Below are positions 19,726 through 30,156 of a stretch of DNA of 64,000 bases, one piece after another. Location: contig NZ_LN831776.1 of the NCBI RefSeq assembly GCF_000981585.1, forward strand, positions 387,001-451,000, in the 5' to 3' direction. A program made the position numbers and the translations under genes. Source of the DNA: Paenibacillus riograndensis SBR5 (GTDB taxonomy: Bacteria; Bacillota; Bacilli; Paenibacillales; Paenibacillaceae). Numbering within the stretch: the first letter of the stretch is position 1; each line of letters begins with the position of its first letter. The notes under the pieces are model-generated. The model was not told the DNA's origin and did no database searches. It saw only the letters and a list, made by a program, of their open reading frames with translations.

Positions 19726-22700
19726 GCCTACCCACTCCCTCCGCAGCGTGAACAGATCCTTCAGGGCATCGGTGGACAGCTCGGTAATCCAGCTTTCAGA
19801 GCTGGAGATCACATCATCGCTGAGCTGCTGCTTGCTCTCCAGCATTTCGTCGATTTTTTCCTCCAGCGTCCCCAGGGAGATGAACTTGTGCACTTGCACG
19901 TCCTTAGTCTGGCCCATCCGGTATGCGCGGTCCGTCGCCTGATTCTCTACAGCCGGATTCCACCAGCGGTCGAAGTGGAAGACATGATTGGCAGCGGTCA
20001 GGTTCAGGCCGACCCCTCCCGCCTTCAATGAGAGAATGAACACATTGGGCTGATCAGACTGCGTCCGGCCGCCAGCAGGCGGGACCTCCCCAGGTGGGGG
20101 CGCAGGGGTCTGGAATTGCTCTATCATGCGGTCGCGTGCGCTTTTGGGCGTGCTGCCGTTCAGATACAGCACGGGTTCCTGCAGCTCCTGGGACAGCACG
20201 GCCTGCAGCATCCTGCCCATGCCGACATATTGGGTGAAGATCAGGCAGCGCTCATTCTCCTCGCGCAGCTCACGCACCATGGCGAGCAGCCGCTCCAATT
20301 TTGCTGACCGCTCAATCAGGGCAGCGGTATCGACCCGGCCCTCCGATTCTGCCTCGGGCAAAGCATCCTTGCTCAGCAGCAGCGGATGGTCACAGAGCTG
20401 TTTAAGACTGGTCAGTGCGGCCAGAATAGCCCCTTTGCGTTCAATCCCTTCCAGCTTTTGCATCCGTTCCAGAAGGCCGTTGACGTTCTGGTCATACAGG
20501 GCTGCCTGTTCAGCCGTGAGGTGGACATAGGTTTTCATCTCGTTTTTGTCCGGAAGATCGAGCTGGATCGCCGGGTCTTTTTTCTTGCGGCGCAGCATGA
20601 ACGGCTTAACCATCTTTTGCAGATCCGCCGTCCGCTTCGCATCCCGTTCCTTCTCTATAGCATTTGCGAACCGGTCCTGAAAGGATTTGGCGCTGCCGAG
20701 GTATCCCGGGGTGATGAAGTCATAGATCGACCACAGCTCCGAGAGCCTGTTCTCGATCGGTGTTCCCGTCAGCGCGATCCGGTGCAGCGCCGGGAAGCTG
20801 CGTACAGCCGAGGACTGCTTGGTCCCGGCATTTTTGATGTTCTGTGCTTCATCCAGGCAGACCGCTGCCCAGGTGAATTGCTTGAGCAGCTCCTGGTCGA
20901 GCGCAGCCGTGGCGTACGAGGTCAGGACTACATCCGCCTGAGAGGCTACGCCGTAGAAGTAGCCGGCGTCCAGCCGCTTGCTTCCATAATGCAGCATCAC
21001 CTTCAGGGAAGGGGCAAACCGCTGCAGCTCCTTCTGCCAGTTGCCGAGTACTGAGGTCGGGCAGATGATCAGGGAAGGCCAGCCGGGCGGGTCCGTCTGC
21101 CGCACCCTGCCGGCAGCGGGGTCAGCTTCGGCTGCTTCCTCCAGCTCCTTCAAATGGAGCAGATAGGCAATGAGCTGCACGGTTTTGCCCAGGCCCATGT
21201 CGTCGGCCAGCACAGCCCCCAGGCCGAAACGGCGCAGGAAGGCCAGCCAGGCAAAGCCCTCCTGCTGGTAGCTTCTCAGCTCAGCGTGCAGCCCCGCAGG
21301 CACAGCGGGCTGAGGCCACCGGTCACGCTGCCCGAGCTGGCCGATCAGCTTGACCAGATGCGCGTTCAGCTCCACCTCCAGCCGGAAGCGCGCCGCGTCC
21401 TCTTCAGCCTGCTCCGCTGCAGCTTCAGCGGCTTCATCTTCGCTGCTGCCCAGCAGATGCAGCTGCAGCACATCCTGGAAGGACAAGCCCTGCGACTTGT
21501 CCATTCCGGCCATGGCCCGCTGAATCTGGGCCAGGAGGGCGGGGTCCAGGGGAATCCACTGGCCCCTGAACTTCACGAGCCGCTCGCCGCGCGCGACCAG
21601 CTCGGCGAACTCCGCCTCGGAGAGGTCGGCGTCGCCGATGGAGATGCGCCAGTCGAAGTCGACCAGCGCATCCAGCCCGAACAGCGACCGGCCGCCGCGG
21701 CTGCCCTCGCCGGCGCTGATCTTGGCGCGCAGGCGCGGCTTTTTGCGGCTGGCGGCTTCCCACCACGCCGGCAGCAGCACCTGCCAGCCGGCCTCCAGCA
21801 GGCGCCGGCTGTCGACCGTAAGGAACCGCCACGCGACCTCGTCGCTAAGCGATTCCCCAAGCACATCGCGCCCGCGGCCGATGTGTCCGCCGGGCAGGCT
21901 GTCCCGCAGGCGCGACAGCCACCCGGCCGCCCGCTCGCGGACGTGCTCCGCCCACGGCGCGGGCCAGCGCCCATGCGGCTCGCCGTCGTCCGAGAGCCGC
22001 AGCGGCACAAGCGCGGATTCGTCGCGCTTGTCCTGCAGCAGCAGCTGCAGCCGCCAGGACGAGTCCCCGTCCGGCTCCAGCAGCTGCAGCGCGGGGCGGA
22101 ACGGCGCGGAGTCCGCCTTCCAGCCGATGGACATCAGCCAGCTGTCCGCGTCCATCCCGGCGGCCGCCAGCCCGCTGCGGCTGAACAGCAGCGGAAATTC
22201 GCTCCGCAGGTCACCCGCCTCGGCTTCCGTGCTGTAATAGCGCTGAAAGACCGCCGCCGAGAAGGCGGCCTGCAGCCCTTCGGCAAGCGTGCTGCGCTCC
22301 TGCAGCCCGCGCAGCGCTTCCGCAGCGGTGCGGCTGCCGCGGACAGCGCCCGCAAGCGCCTGGCCGTCCCAGTCCCACCGCAGCTGGCCTTCGCGGAACG
22401 CGGAGAAGCTGGGAACATACTGCTTCTCATCCAGCAGCGCGGCCAGAACCGGGGCCAGTGCGGTCACGAGTGCAGCATTGCCCTCCCAGCTCCATCCAAT
22501 GTGTTGGAGCACCTTCAGATCCGCGAAGAACGGGATCACCTGCTCGGCGGGCAGAATGACCAGCTCCACGCCGTCGGCGTTCTGGGTAGTTAATTCCGTG
22601 CCATAGAAGGATTCTTCATGCCAGGCGAACAGCTGCTGCTTCAGCAGCAGGCCGGAGACATAGTCATCCCGTTCGTTGATGCCGTAGATCAGGGCATCGC

Positions 22701-22752
22701 CATATTGGCTCAAGGCCAGCTGGACGGTAATAGTTCGCGTATGCATACTCAT
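19723..22752 (-). CDS. SNF2-family DEAD/H-box helicase
   Basis: A 1009-residue protein. The N-terminal 480 residues are the bacterial SNF2-associated (SNF2_N upstream) region; the helicase core follows with Walker A LADDMGLGKTVQ, DEAQNIKN (motif II as DEAQ), LTGTPIENRLSELWSIYDF (motif III), and C-terminal motif VI ATDRAYRMGQTKDVQVHKFI. Such proteins translocate on duplex DNA or remodel RNA polymerase complexes. ATG 22752 overlaps the TGA of the upstream SWIM gene by four bases, which fixes the start; the longer frame from 22839 lies inside that gene. The pair is a common bacterial operon. Confidence 0.92.
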   Translation of the reverse strand: MSMHTRTITVQLALSQYGDALIYGINERDDYVSGLLLKQQLFAWHEESFYGTELTTQNADGVELVILPAEQVIPFFADLKVLQHIGWSWEGNAALVTALAPVLAALLDEKQYVPSFSAFREGQLRWDWDGQALAGAVRGSRTAAEALRGLQERSTLAEGLQAAFSAAVFQRYYSTEAEAGDLRSEFPLLFSRSGLAAAGMDADSWLMSIGWKADSAPFRPALQLLEPDGDSSWRLQLLLQDKRDESALVPLRLSDDGEPHGRWPAPWAEHVRERAAGWLSRLRDSLPGGHIGRGRDVLGESLSDEVAWRFLTVDSRRLLEAGWQVLLPAWWEAASRKKPRLRAKISAGEGSRGGRSLFGLDALVDFDWRISIGDADLSEAEFAELVARGERLVKFRGQWIPLDPALLAQIQRAMAGMDKSQGLSFQDVLQLHLLGSSEDEAAEAAAEQAEEDAARFRLEVELNAHLVKLIGQLGQRDRWPQPAVPAGLHAELRSYQQEGFAWLAFLRRFGLGAVLADDMGLGKTVQLIAYLLHLKELEEAAEADPAAGRVRQTDPPGWPSLIICPTSVLGNWQKELQRFAPSLKVMLHYGSKRLDAGYFYGVASQADVVLTSYATAALDQELLKQFTWAAVCLDEAQNIKNAGTKQSSAVRSFPALHRIALTGTPIENRLSELWSIYDFITPGYLGSAKSFQDRFANAIEKERDAKRTADLQKMVKPFMLRRKKKDPAIQLDLPDKNEMKTYVHLTAEQAALYDQNVNGLLERMQKLEGIERKGAILAALTSLKQLCDHPLLLSKDALPEAESEGRVDTAALIERSAKLERLLAMVRELREENERCLIFTQYVGMGRMLQAVLSQELQEPVLYLNGSTPKSARDRMIEQFQTPAPPPGEVPPAGGRTQSDQPNVFILSLKAGGVGLNLTAANHVFHFDRWWNPAVENQATDRAYRMGQTKDVQVHKFISLGTLEEKIDEMLESKQQLSDDVISSSESWITELSTDALKDLFTLRREWVG

Positions 22753-24395
22753 GGAATCAGCTTTCCTTTCCGCAGCTCCTCCTGCAATGCGCGAAGCCGG
22801 CTGTGCCGGGTGGTGAAGGCGTCCAGAAATTCTCCCCACCGCTCCTCGCGCTTCATCTTCTTGTACAACTTGGCGAGACGCTTCAATAGCTTAACAGCGG
22901 CCTTATAACTGTGGCGGTTCTTCTCCAGCACGAACCGTTCCGCTGCCTGATGGTAGAACGGCAGCAGCAGCTCCGGCGCATGTTTCTCGACCGGCTGCAG
23001 GTCGCTGACCCGGAAGTCGGAAGGCACCTTGCCGGAGGACAGCTGATAGTCCATCCAGTCCCGCCACTTGCCGTGGTCCAGCAGCTTGTCTTCATAGATG
23101 CCGCCTGAGAGCGGAAGCATCGCGGACAGCGTGCTCCACATTCGGGGTTCCGCCTCCGGCAGGCGGCGGACCACTTCTTCCCAGTATCCGGCATAGCTGT
23201 GCAGATTATATAAGCGGCTGTTCAGCAGAGGTCCTGTCGTTTCAAGCCAGGCCGCAAGACGGGACCAGTGTCCGGCTTCGGCGAGCGGCTCCAGGCAGCC
23301 GAGCAGCTCGTCCGGATGCAGGCCCGGCCGTTCGGAAGCGGCAGCCAGCCGTTCCCAGGCGGCTTTGTCGTCGCTCAGGTAGAAGTACATCCGGCTCTCA
23401 GCCAGCAGCAGCGCCGAGCGGTTAACAGCAGCGCCCAGCCCGCCAGCACGGTCACGGAGCGCTTCAAGCTCCTCCAGATAGAGCGCCGGATCGCTGGCGT
23501 TCGGGGCAATCCAGCGCTGCCAGAGCTGATCGTAGCAGAAGGAGAAATAAGGCTGCTCCCGCAGACGGTCGCGCGATTCCGTCAGCATCTCAAGCTGCAC
23601 ATAAGCCAGCGTATCCTTGAGCCTCGGCCATGCCTCCGGCTCTGAGGCGAGCGGCAGGCTGCGCTTCATCAAGCGGATAATCGCCTCTTGAAGCTCAGAG
23701 ACGGCAATAGCCGTGTAATATCCCAGCGCATAGCCTGGAGAAGAGAGGGCTCCTGCGTTATGCAGGCCGCCGGGTGTAATCAGACTCTCCAGGATGAACA
23801 GATGGGCATTAAGCTGGAACAGCAGTTCAGCGGCAGGCGGGAGGTCGGCCTTCGCCTGCGCAATGGCGGACAGCGCCCGTTCAGCATATTGCGGATTGCG
23901 CACAGTCTGGGCCAGCGGCGCGGTGAGCAGCGCCATGTAGTCACGCCACTCGGCTACCGTTGCCCCGGGAATCAGCCCGGCGAGCTTCTTCGCCTGTTCC
24001 CGGCGGCTGCCGGAAACACCGGCAGCAGAGGAAGCCTCCAGCGCCTCTGCCTTCTTCCGGTCGATAACGGCCTTGGCATTGGCCAGCATATTCACGGACC
24101 GTTCCTGCGACTCGGCAACACTCATCAGCACAGCCGCCATATGCTTGCAGGGTCCCTGTACGGGGCAATCGCAGTGACTATCCGTCAAGCTGTCCAGCTC
24201 CATACTGACAGCGTAATCCTCTCTGCCCTCGACAACCGCCATCACTCTCCGGGACGAGATCATCCGAAACGACCGGACACGGTTCTGTTTATAATATTGA
24301 AATCCCCGCTTGAGGGTCAGGTCATCAAAATAGTAAGCCACATCCGAAATGAGCTTATCCCATTCGGCATCGTTTATCATTGTTTTCGGCTGCAT
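22749..24395 (-). CDS. SWIM zinc-finger protein
   Basis: A 548-residue protein. The SWIM motif CDCPVQGPCKH (Cys-x-Cys ... Cys-x-His) is at about residues 74-84, and the rest is a long helical array. SWIM domains bind nucleic acid or protein partners; in bacteria they accompany SNF2 helicases, as here, where the stop overlaps the helicase start by four bases. The start ATG follows AGGAGATT. A TATAAT-like -10 lies upstream on the minus strand near 24440. Confidence 0.88.
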   Translation of the reverse strand: MQPKTMINDAEWDKLISDVAYYFDDLTLKRGFQYYKQNRVRSFRMISSRRVMAVVEGREDYAVSMELDSLTDSHCDCPVQGPCKHMAAVLMSVAESQERSVNMLANAKAVIDRKKAEALEASSAAGVSGSRREQAKKLAGLIPGATVAEWRDYMALLTAPLAQTVRNPQYAERALSAIAQAKADLPPAAELLFQLNAHLFILESLITPGGLHNAGALSSPGYALGYYTAIAVSELQEAIIRLMKRSLPLASEPEAWPRLKDTLAYVQLEMLTESRDRLREQPYFSFCYDQLWQRWIAPNASDPALYLEELEALRDRAGGLGAAVNRSALLLAESRMYFYLSDDKAAWERLAAASERPGLHPDELLGCLEPLAEAGHWSRLAAWLETTGPLLNSRLYNLHSYAGYWEEVVRRLPEAEPRMWSTLSAMLPLSGGIYEDKLLDHGKWRDWMDYQLSSGKVPSDFRVSDLQPVEKHAPELLLPFYHQAAERFVLEKNRHSYKAAVKLLKRLAKLYKKMKREERWGEFLDAFTTRHSRLRALQEELRKGKLIP

Positions 24396-24522
24396 TTGGG
24401 TTAATCTCCTGTACTATAGATCTGTTTGAACCCTACTATTATATCATTGATCAGGTTCTTCACTCTAAACGTTTAAAATCTTAAAGAGTATGATATGCTC
24501 CATATTGAAGGATGGACGGAAC

Positions 24523-26892
24523 ATGCTACTCTATGGTCTGGAACCAGAGACCCTGCGGAAGGATGAAGCAATACCAATGCTGCGCTTCAAATTGAAATAT
24601 TTGCTGAACAACAAACAAAACCGGCTGATCCTGATGCTGACCGTCAGTGTGTCGCTGCTGATTATACTGATTGGCCTGTTCTCCTACAGAGAGTACCGGA
24701 ATGCGCTAGATACGGAGCTGAACACGCCGAATATTGAACTGCTCCAGATCAATCTGGATGTCACCAACAGGGCATTCCGGGAGTCGGACAATAAAGCGGT
24801 GGATTTATCCTTTCACCAGGCTGTCCTGAAATACATGGATGCAGACACTGAAGATGCGGGGTTCGCCGCCGGGCTGCAGGATGTACTGAAAACGCTTGTT
24901 ACAGAGCCGGATATTCATGCCATCAGCGTGATTAAATTCAAAGATCATTCTGTGATTTCGAGCGGTTATGGCTACAAGGCCTCCTGGGAGGAAGCGCCGG
25001 AGCATGCCTGGACCCCGTGGATTGGGCAGATTAAGGAGAAGCCGCTGCTGATCAAAAGAAGAGTGTACACCGGCACCGATCCCCGGCTCAGCGCTACGGA
25101 GCTGCTCTCATTAGCCCGTCCGATCGTCCGGAATGGGGAGGTTGCGGGAGCGGTATGGATTGATCTGGATTACGACATGCTGTTCTCCAAAATGTACAGC
25201 CATTTGTCCAGCTATCAGTTTGTGTACGATCTGGAAGGCGAATTGATCTATCCGAAACTGAACCTCCCGTTTCCCCTTGCGGAAATGGACAAGGTGCTGA
25301 AGGAGATTGATGTAAGCCCTTTTGCCCACGTGAAGATTGAAGGCAAGGCCTACATGGCCAACCAGACCTTCTCCAATGTGACCGGCTGGCGGATGCTTTC
25401 ACTGGTTCCCATGGAGCAGCTGCTCAAAAATGTGACCACAGCGCGCAATATGATGCTCATGCTGTCACTGATTTCCATCGCTGTAGGGTGCTCGGCCATT
25501 TATTATTACAATTTCGCGGCCTTCCGGCCTTTGAAACGGATCAACAAGCTGTTGACTCCGGATATGGCTGCAGCCGGTCAAGGCAATCTGTATGATCTGG
25601 AGCCGGTGATCGGCAAGCTGGTGGGTGATTTCCAGAGCAAATCGCTGGTCGCGGATTGGAGTCTGCCGGAGCTGCGGTCCAAATACGTAAATGATCTGAT
25701 CAGCCGGAGCATGGGCACGCAGGAAATGCGGACCAAATGGGAGCATTATTTTTCCGATTGGCGGGAGGGTTCCTTCCAGCTGCTGATCATATCCATTGAC
25801 CGCTATTCGCAGTGGGCAGCGTCTTTTGTCGAAGAGGATCAGATGCTGCTGAAATATGCGATGAACAATATTGTACTGGAATATTTCGAGCCCGCCTGGA
25901 GAGTCGTGACCACTGCTCCGCAGAGGGACAGTCTGGCCGTGCTGCTTCAGCCCCGGGAGCAGGAAGAGAGGGAGCTTAAGGAGGAAGCGGTTAGACTGGT
26001 TGTTCTCCTGCAGGAAGTGCTGAAGATCTCTGTGTCCATCGGTGCGGGAAGCACGGCTTCAGGCGTTGCGCAGGCAGCCCGCTCCTACGATGAATCCATG
26101 CACGCCTTGTCCTGCCGCCTGTATGAGGGGTACAGCCTGGTTCATGCCTACCCGGAAGCGGAGAGCAAATATACCGAAAGCTTCGGCGCTGCGGATGAGG
26201 CCTGGAGGCAGGAGGTGCTGCACGCGCTGAAGTCATCGGATGGCGAAACAGCCCTGAAGAGGGTTCGCAGAGGAACGGGCGAGATACGTAAACTGGGCAT
26301 ACAGCCGCAAAAGGTCTTCCGCTCCATCAATGATCTGCTGGAGGAGATTATGAGTATTGCTACAGCCGGAGGTTATCCGCTTCCCGCTGAGCTTGCGGAT
26401 TACACCTGGCATCAGGTGACAACTATGGATCTTGCCGAAATTGAGGATATGCTGTGCCGCATTGTCATTCATATGGCTGATGTGCTGGGAGCGCACCGGC
26501 AGTCGAAGGAATATCTGCTTGTGCAGAATCTGATTGCGTATATGGAGAGCCACTTGCAGGAGAATATCGGACTTCAGGATATCGCAGCCCATGTCAATAT
26601 GGGGGTATCCTCGGTCAGCACGATCTTCAAGGAAGAGACTGGATCAACGGTATATGACTACCTCACCAACCTGAGAATTGATAAAGCCTGTGGGCTTTTG
26701 CAGGATAGCGGCCTGAAAATTGCCGACATCGCCCTGCAGGTAGGGTACCAGAATGAGAACAGCTTCATCCGGGCCTTCCGTAAAATCAAATCGACAACAC
26801 CGGGCAAGTTCCGGGAGAGCAGCAAATATGCCAGCGGATATGCAGATCGGCCAAAACCGCGCCGTTCCGGCGTTTCTGAGGATTCAGAATAA
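24523..26892 (+). CDS. Membrane-anchored AraC-family regulator (YesS-like)
   Basis: About 789 residues. A membrane helix (LILMLTVSVSLLIILIGLF) starts near residue 40, an extracytoplasmic Cache-like sensor spans about 65-290, a second helix (MMLMLSLISIAVGCSAIYYY) lies near 310, a GGDEF-unrelated linker follows, and the AraC HTH is at about 670-770 (IGLQDIAAHVNMGVSSVSTIFKEETG...GYQNENSFIRAFRKI). It senses an extracellular ligand and acts directly on DNA. Start uncertain: ATG 24523 has GAAGGA nine bases upstream, ATG 24577 (MLRFKLKYLL) fits the family better, and 24490 has no ribosome site. The next genes, a Bug-type binding protein and KdgT, are its likely targets. Confidence 0.85.
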   Translation: MLLYGLEPETLRKDEAIPMLRFKLKYLLNNKQNRLILMLTVSVSLLIILIGLFSYREYRNALDTELNTPNIELLQINLDVTNRAFRESDNKAVDLSFHQAVLKYMDADTEDAGFAAGLQDVLKTLVTEPDIHAISVIKFKDHSVISSGYGYKASWEEAPEHAWTPWIGQIKEKPLLIKRRVYTGTDPRLSATELLSLARPIVRNGEVAGAVWIDLDYDMLFSKMYSHLSSYQFVYDLEGELIYPKLNLPFPLAEMDKVLKEIDVSPFAHVKIEGKAYMANQTFSNVTGWRMLSLVPMEQLLKNVTTARNMMLMLSLISIAVGCSAIYYYNFAAFRPLKRINKLLTPDMAAAGQGNLYDLEPVIGKLVGDFQSKSLVADWSLPELRSKYVNDLISRSMGTQEMRTKWEHYFSDWREGSFQLLIISIDRYSQWAASFVEEDQMLLKYAMNNIVLEYFEPAWRVVTTAPQRDSLAVLLQPREQEERELKEEAVRLVVLLQEVLKISVSIGAGSTASGVAQAARSYDESMHALSCRLYEGYSLVHAYPEAESKYTESFGAADEAWRQEVLHALKSSDGETALKRVRRGTGEIRKLGIQPQKVFRSINDLLEEIMSIATAGGYPLPAELADYTWHQVTTMDLAEIEDMLCRIVIHMADVLGAHRQSKEYLLVQNLIAYMESHLQENIGLQDIAAHVNMGVSSVSTIFKEETGSTVYDYLTNLRIDKACGLLQDSGLKIADIALQVGYQNENSFIRAFRKIKSTTPGKFRESSKYASGYADRPKPRRSGVSEDSE

Positions 26893-27066
26893 GATAATAT
26901 GATTGTAGGACCTCCCCGGATACGATAAAGTTCTGCTTGAGAAAACTTTCACAGCAATCAAGCACAGGAGCTGATGTTCAGAAATTCGGGGGTGGGGCGC
27001 AAGAGCTAACGGCAGGGTTTGCAGGTTCCGGCCAGCAGCTCGGTATTCTTAATAAAGAGAAGAGGG

Positions 27067-28080
27067 ATGCTTTTGAAACGGGGAATGCGAATAGGAATCT
27101 GGACAGCATCACTGCTGGCTGTAGTCATCCTCCTTTTTATTGTAAGCCGCATAACGGACGATCGCAGCCACAAGGGGGATAACGCTGATTTCCCCGGGAA
27201 GCCGATCACATTAATTGTGCCGTACGCTGCAGGCGGAGGAACCGATGCAACAGCAAGGGCATTAGCCAAAGCGGCAGAGAAGGTTCTGGGACAGCCGGTT
27301 ATCGTTGTCAACCGGACGGGCGGGGGAGGCTCTGTCGGGCTGATGGAAGGCGCGGGCGCCAAGGGTGACGGATACACGGTAACCTTTTTGCCGGCCGAAT
27401 TGACCATCCTTCCGCATCTGGGCTTGCTGCCGATTACCTATGAGAAATTCAAACCCATCGCTCAAACCAATTTTGATCCTTCCGCCATTACCGTAAGGCA
27501 AGGCGCGCCGTGGCAGACAGTAAATGAATTTCTCGGCTTTGCGAAAGCGCATCCAGGTGAATTGAAAATGGGAAACGCAGGAACGGGGAGCATTTGGCAT
27601 TTAGCGGCCATAACGCTGGAACGGGAAACAGGTGTGAAGTTTGCACATATCCCCTTTGAAGGTGCCGGGCCCGCCGTCTCCGCTTTAATGGACGGTTTTG
27701 TGGATGCGGTGCCTGTGAGTCCCGCCGAAGTGAAAAAGTATGTGGATGAAGGAAAGCTGCGGACACTGGCGGTTAACGCCGACGAGCGCTCTGATGCGCT
27801 GCCGGGTGTTCCCACATTGGAGGAGCTGACCGGAATACATGTGAATTTCACGGGTACATGGCGAGGACTGGCTGTACCCAAGGATACACCGGACGCGATT
27901 GCGGATATACTCGCCGGGGCATTTATCAAGGGAACCGAAGACAAGGCCTTCCGTGAGTATATGAACGTTAATGGACTTGGACTGCTGGTTAAGGACGGCA
28001 AAGCCTTCTCGCGGCAATTGAAAGAAAGCGATGATACCTTCGCCAAAATGATTCCGGAGCTCGGACTCAGCCGCAGGTGA
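27067..28080 (+). CDS. Bug/TctC-family tricarboxylate-type substrate-binding protein
   Basis: About 337 residues. A membrane anchor (IGIWTASLLAVVILLFIVSRI) without lipobox is followed by the Bug fold, with hallmark PITLIVPYAAGGGTDATARALA and VNRTGGGGSVGL. Family proteins bind carboxylates in a pocket made by these two loops and feed tripartite tricarboxylate transporters (TctAB). No tctA or tctB is present; instead the permease KdgT follows by 150 bases. Start could be ATG 27067, TTG 27073 (best spacing from AGAGGG) or ATG 27085. Orphan Bug proteins can also act as co-sensors, which fits the adjacent regulator, but this is inference. Confidence 0.85.
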   Translation: MLLKRGMRIGIWTASLLAVVILLFIVSRITDDRSHKGDNADFPGKPITLIVPYAAGGGTDATARALAKAAEKVLGQPVIVVNRTGGGGSVGLMEGAGAKGDGYTVTFLPAELTILPHLGLLPITYEKFKPIAQTNFDPSAITVRQGAPWQTVNEFLGFAKAHPGELKMGNAGTGSIWHLAAITLERETGVKFAHIPFEGAGPAVSALMDGFVDAVPVSPAEVKKYVDEGKLRTLAVNADERSDALPGVPTLEELTGIHVNFTGTWRGLAVPKDTPDAIADILAGAFIKGTEDKAFREYMNVNGLGLLVKDGKAFSRQLKESDDTFAKMIPELGLSRR

Positions 28081-28082
28081 CG

Positions 28083-28096
28083 TGAAAGCGCAGTCA
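28083..28096 (+). promoter_or_regulatory. Candidate CcpA cre site before kdgT
   Basis: TGAAAGCGCAGTCA fits the cre consensus TGNAANCGNNNNCA. Located just after the Bug gene stop and 135 bases before KdgT. Confidence 0.4.
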
Positions 28097-28230
28097 AGCG
28101 AATTTTTTCTCAGAGAGAGCTGCCCGCAGGTTGGCATACTGTAGCGGACAGACTGGCTCGTGGGGCTGATTTGCTGCGCCTATAACATGCAAAATATTCA
28201 TTTTTATGCAAAAATTAAGTGGAGAAGGGT

Positions 28231-29247
28231 ATGATCAATCACATGAAAATCAAACAGACCTTAGATAAGATTCCCGGCGGTATGATGCTGGTTCCATTAT
28301 TTCTTGGAGCTATCATCCACACGGCTTTTCCAAATGCGGGCGACTACTTTGGCGGCTTCACCAAAGGCCTGATGACAGGTACTGTACCTATTCTGGCCGT
28401 CTGGTTCTTCTGTATGGGCGCTGCGATTGATGTTAGAGCAACCGGAACGGTCATCCGTAAATCCGGTACACTCGTATTGACCAAGATTGCCGTAGCCTGG
28501 GTAGTAGCCCTGATTGCCATTCAGTTTCTGCCTGAGGGCGGTGTGCAAAGCGGATTTTTTGCCGGATTATCTGTTCTGGCGATCATTTCCGCAATGGATA
28601 TGACCAACGGCGGCCTGTATGCCTCCATTATGCAGCAATATGGCACCAAGGAAGAATCTGGCGCATTTGTACTGATGTCACTGGAATCCGGGCCGCTCGT
28701 AACCATGCTGATTCTGGGCAGCACCGGGGCAGCCGTATTCGAACCGCATCTGTTTGTAGGCGCTGTGCTTCCTTTTCTGATCGGCTTCCTGCTGGGTAAC
28801 CTGGACCATGATCTGCGCGCTTATTTCGGCAAAGCTACACAGACACTCATTCCCTTCTTCGGGTTCGCACTGGGCAGTTCGATCGACCTGGGTGTAATTG
28901 CAGATACAGGCCTGCTCGGTATTCTGCTGGGGGTTGTTGTCATTATTATTACTGGTGTGCCGCTGATTCTGGCGGACAAATTCATTGGCAAGGGCAACGG
29001 AACTGCCGGACTTGCCGCCTCCAGTACTGCCGGAGCCGCTGTAGCGAACCCGATGCTGGTAGCCAACATGAAGCCGGAATTCCTGCCAGCTGCCGAATCG
29101 GCAACTGCGCTTGTGGCAGCCTCGGTCATCGTGACCTCGATCCTGGTTCCGGTCGTTACAGCATACTATTCAGACTATATGAAAAAGAAAAAACCGCCGG
29201 TAGAAGGCGGTCCCGTGGATATTCAAACTCAGAAAACTGCAATATAA
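28231..29247 (+). CDS. kdgT: 2-keto-3-deoxygluconate permease KdgT
   Basis: A 338-residue inner-membrane protein with about ten hydrophobic segments. Signature stretches of KdgT are present: [38 protein letters not shown] and [13 protein letters not shown]. It takes up 2-keto-3-deoxygluconate, a pectin and alginate breakdown product, by proton symport. ATG 28231 has GGAGAAGG immediately upstream; the frame extends to 28219 without benefit. Downstream is a strong terminator. With the GH88/105 operon at 14 kb this strengthens a picture of uronate-polymer use. Confidence 0.92.
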   Translation: MINHMKIKQTLDKIPGGMMLVPLFLGAIIHTAFPNAGDYFGGFTKGLMTGTVPILAVWFFCMGAAIDVRATGTVIRKSGTLVLTKIAVAWVVALIAIQFLPEGGVQSGFFAGLSVLAIISAMDMTNGGLYASIMQQYGTKEESGAFVLMSLESGPLVTMLILGSTGAAVFEPHLFVGAVLPFLIGFLLGNLDHDLRAYFGKATQTLIPFFGFALGSSIDLGVIADTGLLGILLGVVVIIITGVPLILADKFIGKGNGTAGLAASSTAGAAVANPMLVANMKPEFLPAAESATALVAASVIVTSILVPVVTAYYSDYMKKKKPPVEGGPVDIQTQKTAI

Positions 29248-29580
29248 TATATTCGTGTAACAACGTGAATTTAGCCCCTCTAACCACCGTCATGCGGTGA
29301 AGGAGGGGCTTTTTAGTATAACTAGGAATCTTTATATTCCGTTGCTTCTTGAATCGCTGCTGCTTCGGCAATGCATTGGAAATATTTAGATTAATATTAT
29401 CACCGTTGTGTTTTTCTTGGCGCATTACTGGTTCTGCCGGGCAACTGATTGCACCTCCCGGACGGCTGGTGACCGAGGGGAATGCAATTTTTTTGCACTG
29501 TCGTAATCTTGCTCTCCTGTTCCAAAGGGCTGCATAAGGCATATTGAATCGTATATACTGGCGGTATGAGGTGATTACTG
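29248..29580. other. 333-base spacer before adaA
   Basis: Holds the kdgT terminator, a TGCAA/TTGCA inverted repeat around a T-run (29483-29497), and a probable activated promoter with -10 TATACT at 29554-29559 and weak -35. No gene seen. Confidence 0.5.
29273..29314 (+). terminator. Terminator of kdgT
   Basis: AGCCCCTC (29273-29280) pairs with GAGGGGCT (29303-29310), inner ACCACCG/GCGGTG pairs, then T. Confidence 0.9.
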
Positions 29581-30156
29581 ATGGACCAGGCATTATTCGA
29601 ACAGATCTACGAATCCGTTGTGCGGCGCGAACCGACCTATGATGGCGTATATTATACAGCGGTGCTGACGACACATATTGTCTGCCGCCCATCCTGCCGG
29701 GCGAGAACGCCGAAGGCGGGCAATGTGGTTTTTTATGAATCCTTGGAGCAGGCGGTAGCCGCCGGGTTCAGGCCCTGCAAAAGATGCCGCCCGGAGGAAG
29801 GCGGCGTGCTGCGCCCGGACGCAGTGCTTGCGGCCGAGGCAGACCGGCTGATGGAGGCGCAGTTCGGGCAGAAGGTGACATTGGAGATGCTTGCCGGATG
29901 GCTGAGGGTCAGCCCGTTCCATCTGCAGCGCACCTATAAGCGGGTCACCGGGCGGTCGCCCGCCGGGCGGCTCGATCAGCTGCGCATAGAGAAAGCATGT
30001 GCGCTGCTCGCAGATACGGAGCTTGCGGTTGCCGAGGTGGGACAAGCGGTAAGCTTTCGCGGGCCATCCCACTTTACCGCATGGTTCACGCGGAAGACCG
30101 GTCTGCCGCCGACAGAATACCGTGCCCAATTCAAAGGAGGGATTCATCATGAGTGA
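29581..30156 (+). CDS. adaA: AdaA: methylphosphotriester-DNA methyltransferase and transcriptional activator
   Basis: A 191-residue protein with the Ada metal-binding domain, zinc cysteines Cys35, Cys39, Cys66 and Cys69 (CRPSC, CKRC), of which the first accepts the methyl group. It is followed by an AraC-type HTH (about 95-185). Methylation turns it into an activator of its own operon, the adaptive response to alkylation. It overlaps adaB by eight bases and then alkA follows, as in Bacillus though in a different order. Confidence 0.93.
   Translation: MDQALFEQIYESVVRREPTYDGVYYTAVLTTHIVCRPSCRARTPKAGNVVFYESLEQAVAAGFRPCKRCRPEEGGVLRPDAVLAAEADRLMEAQFGQKVTLEMLAGWLRVSPFHLQRTYKRVTGRSPAGRLDQLRIEKACALLADTELAVAEVGQAVSFRGPSHFTAWFTRKTGLPPTEYRAQFKGGIHHE

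Noticed and set aside
21154..22593. 479-codon frame opposite the SNF2 gene
   Set aside because: A shadow of GC-rich codons in the helicase N-terminal region; no start signals or known motifs.
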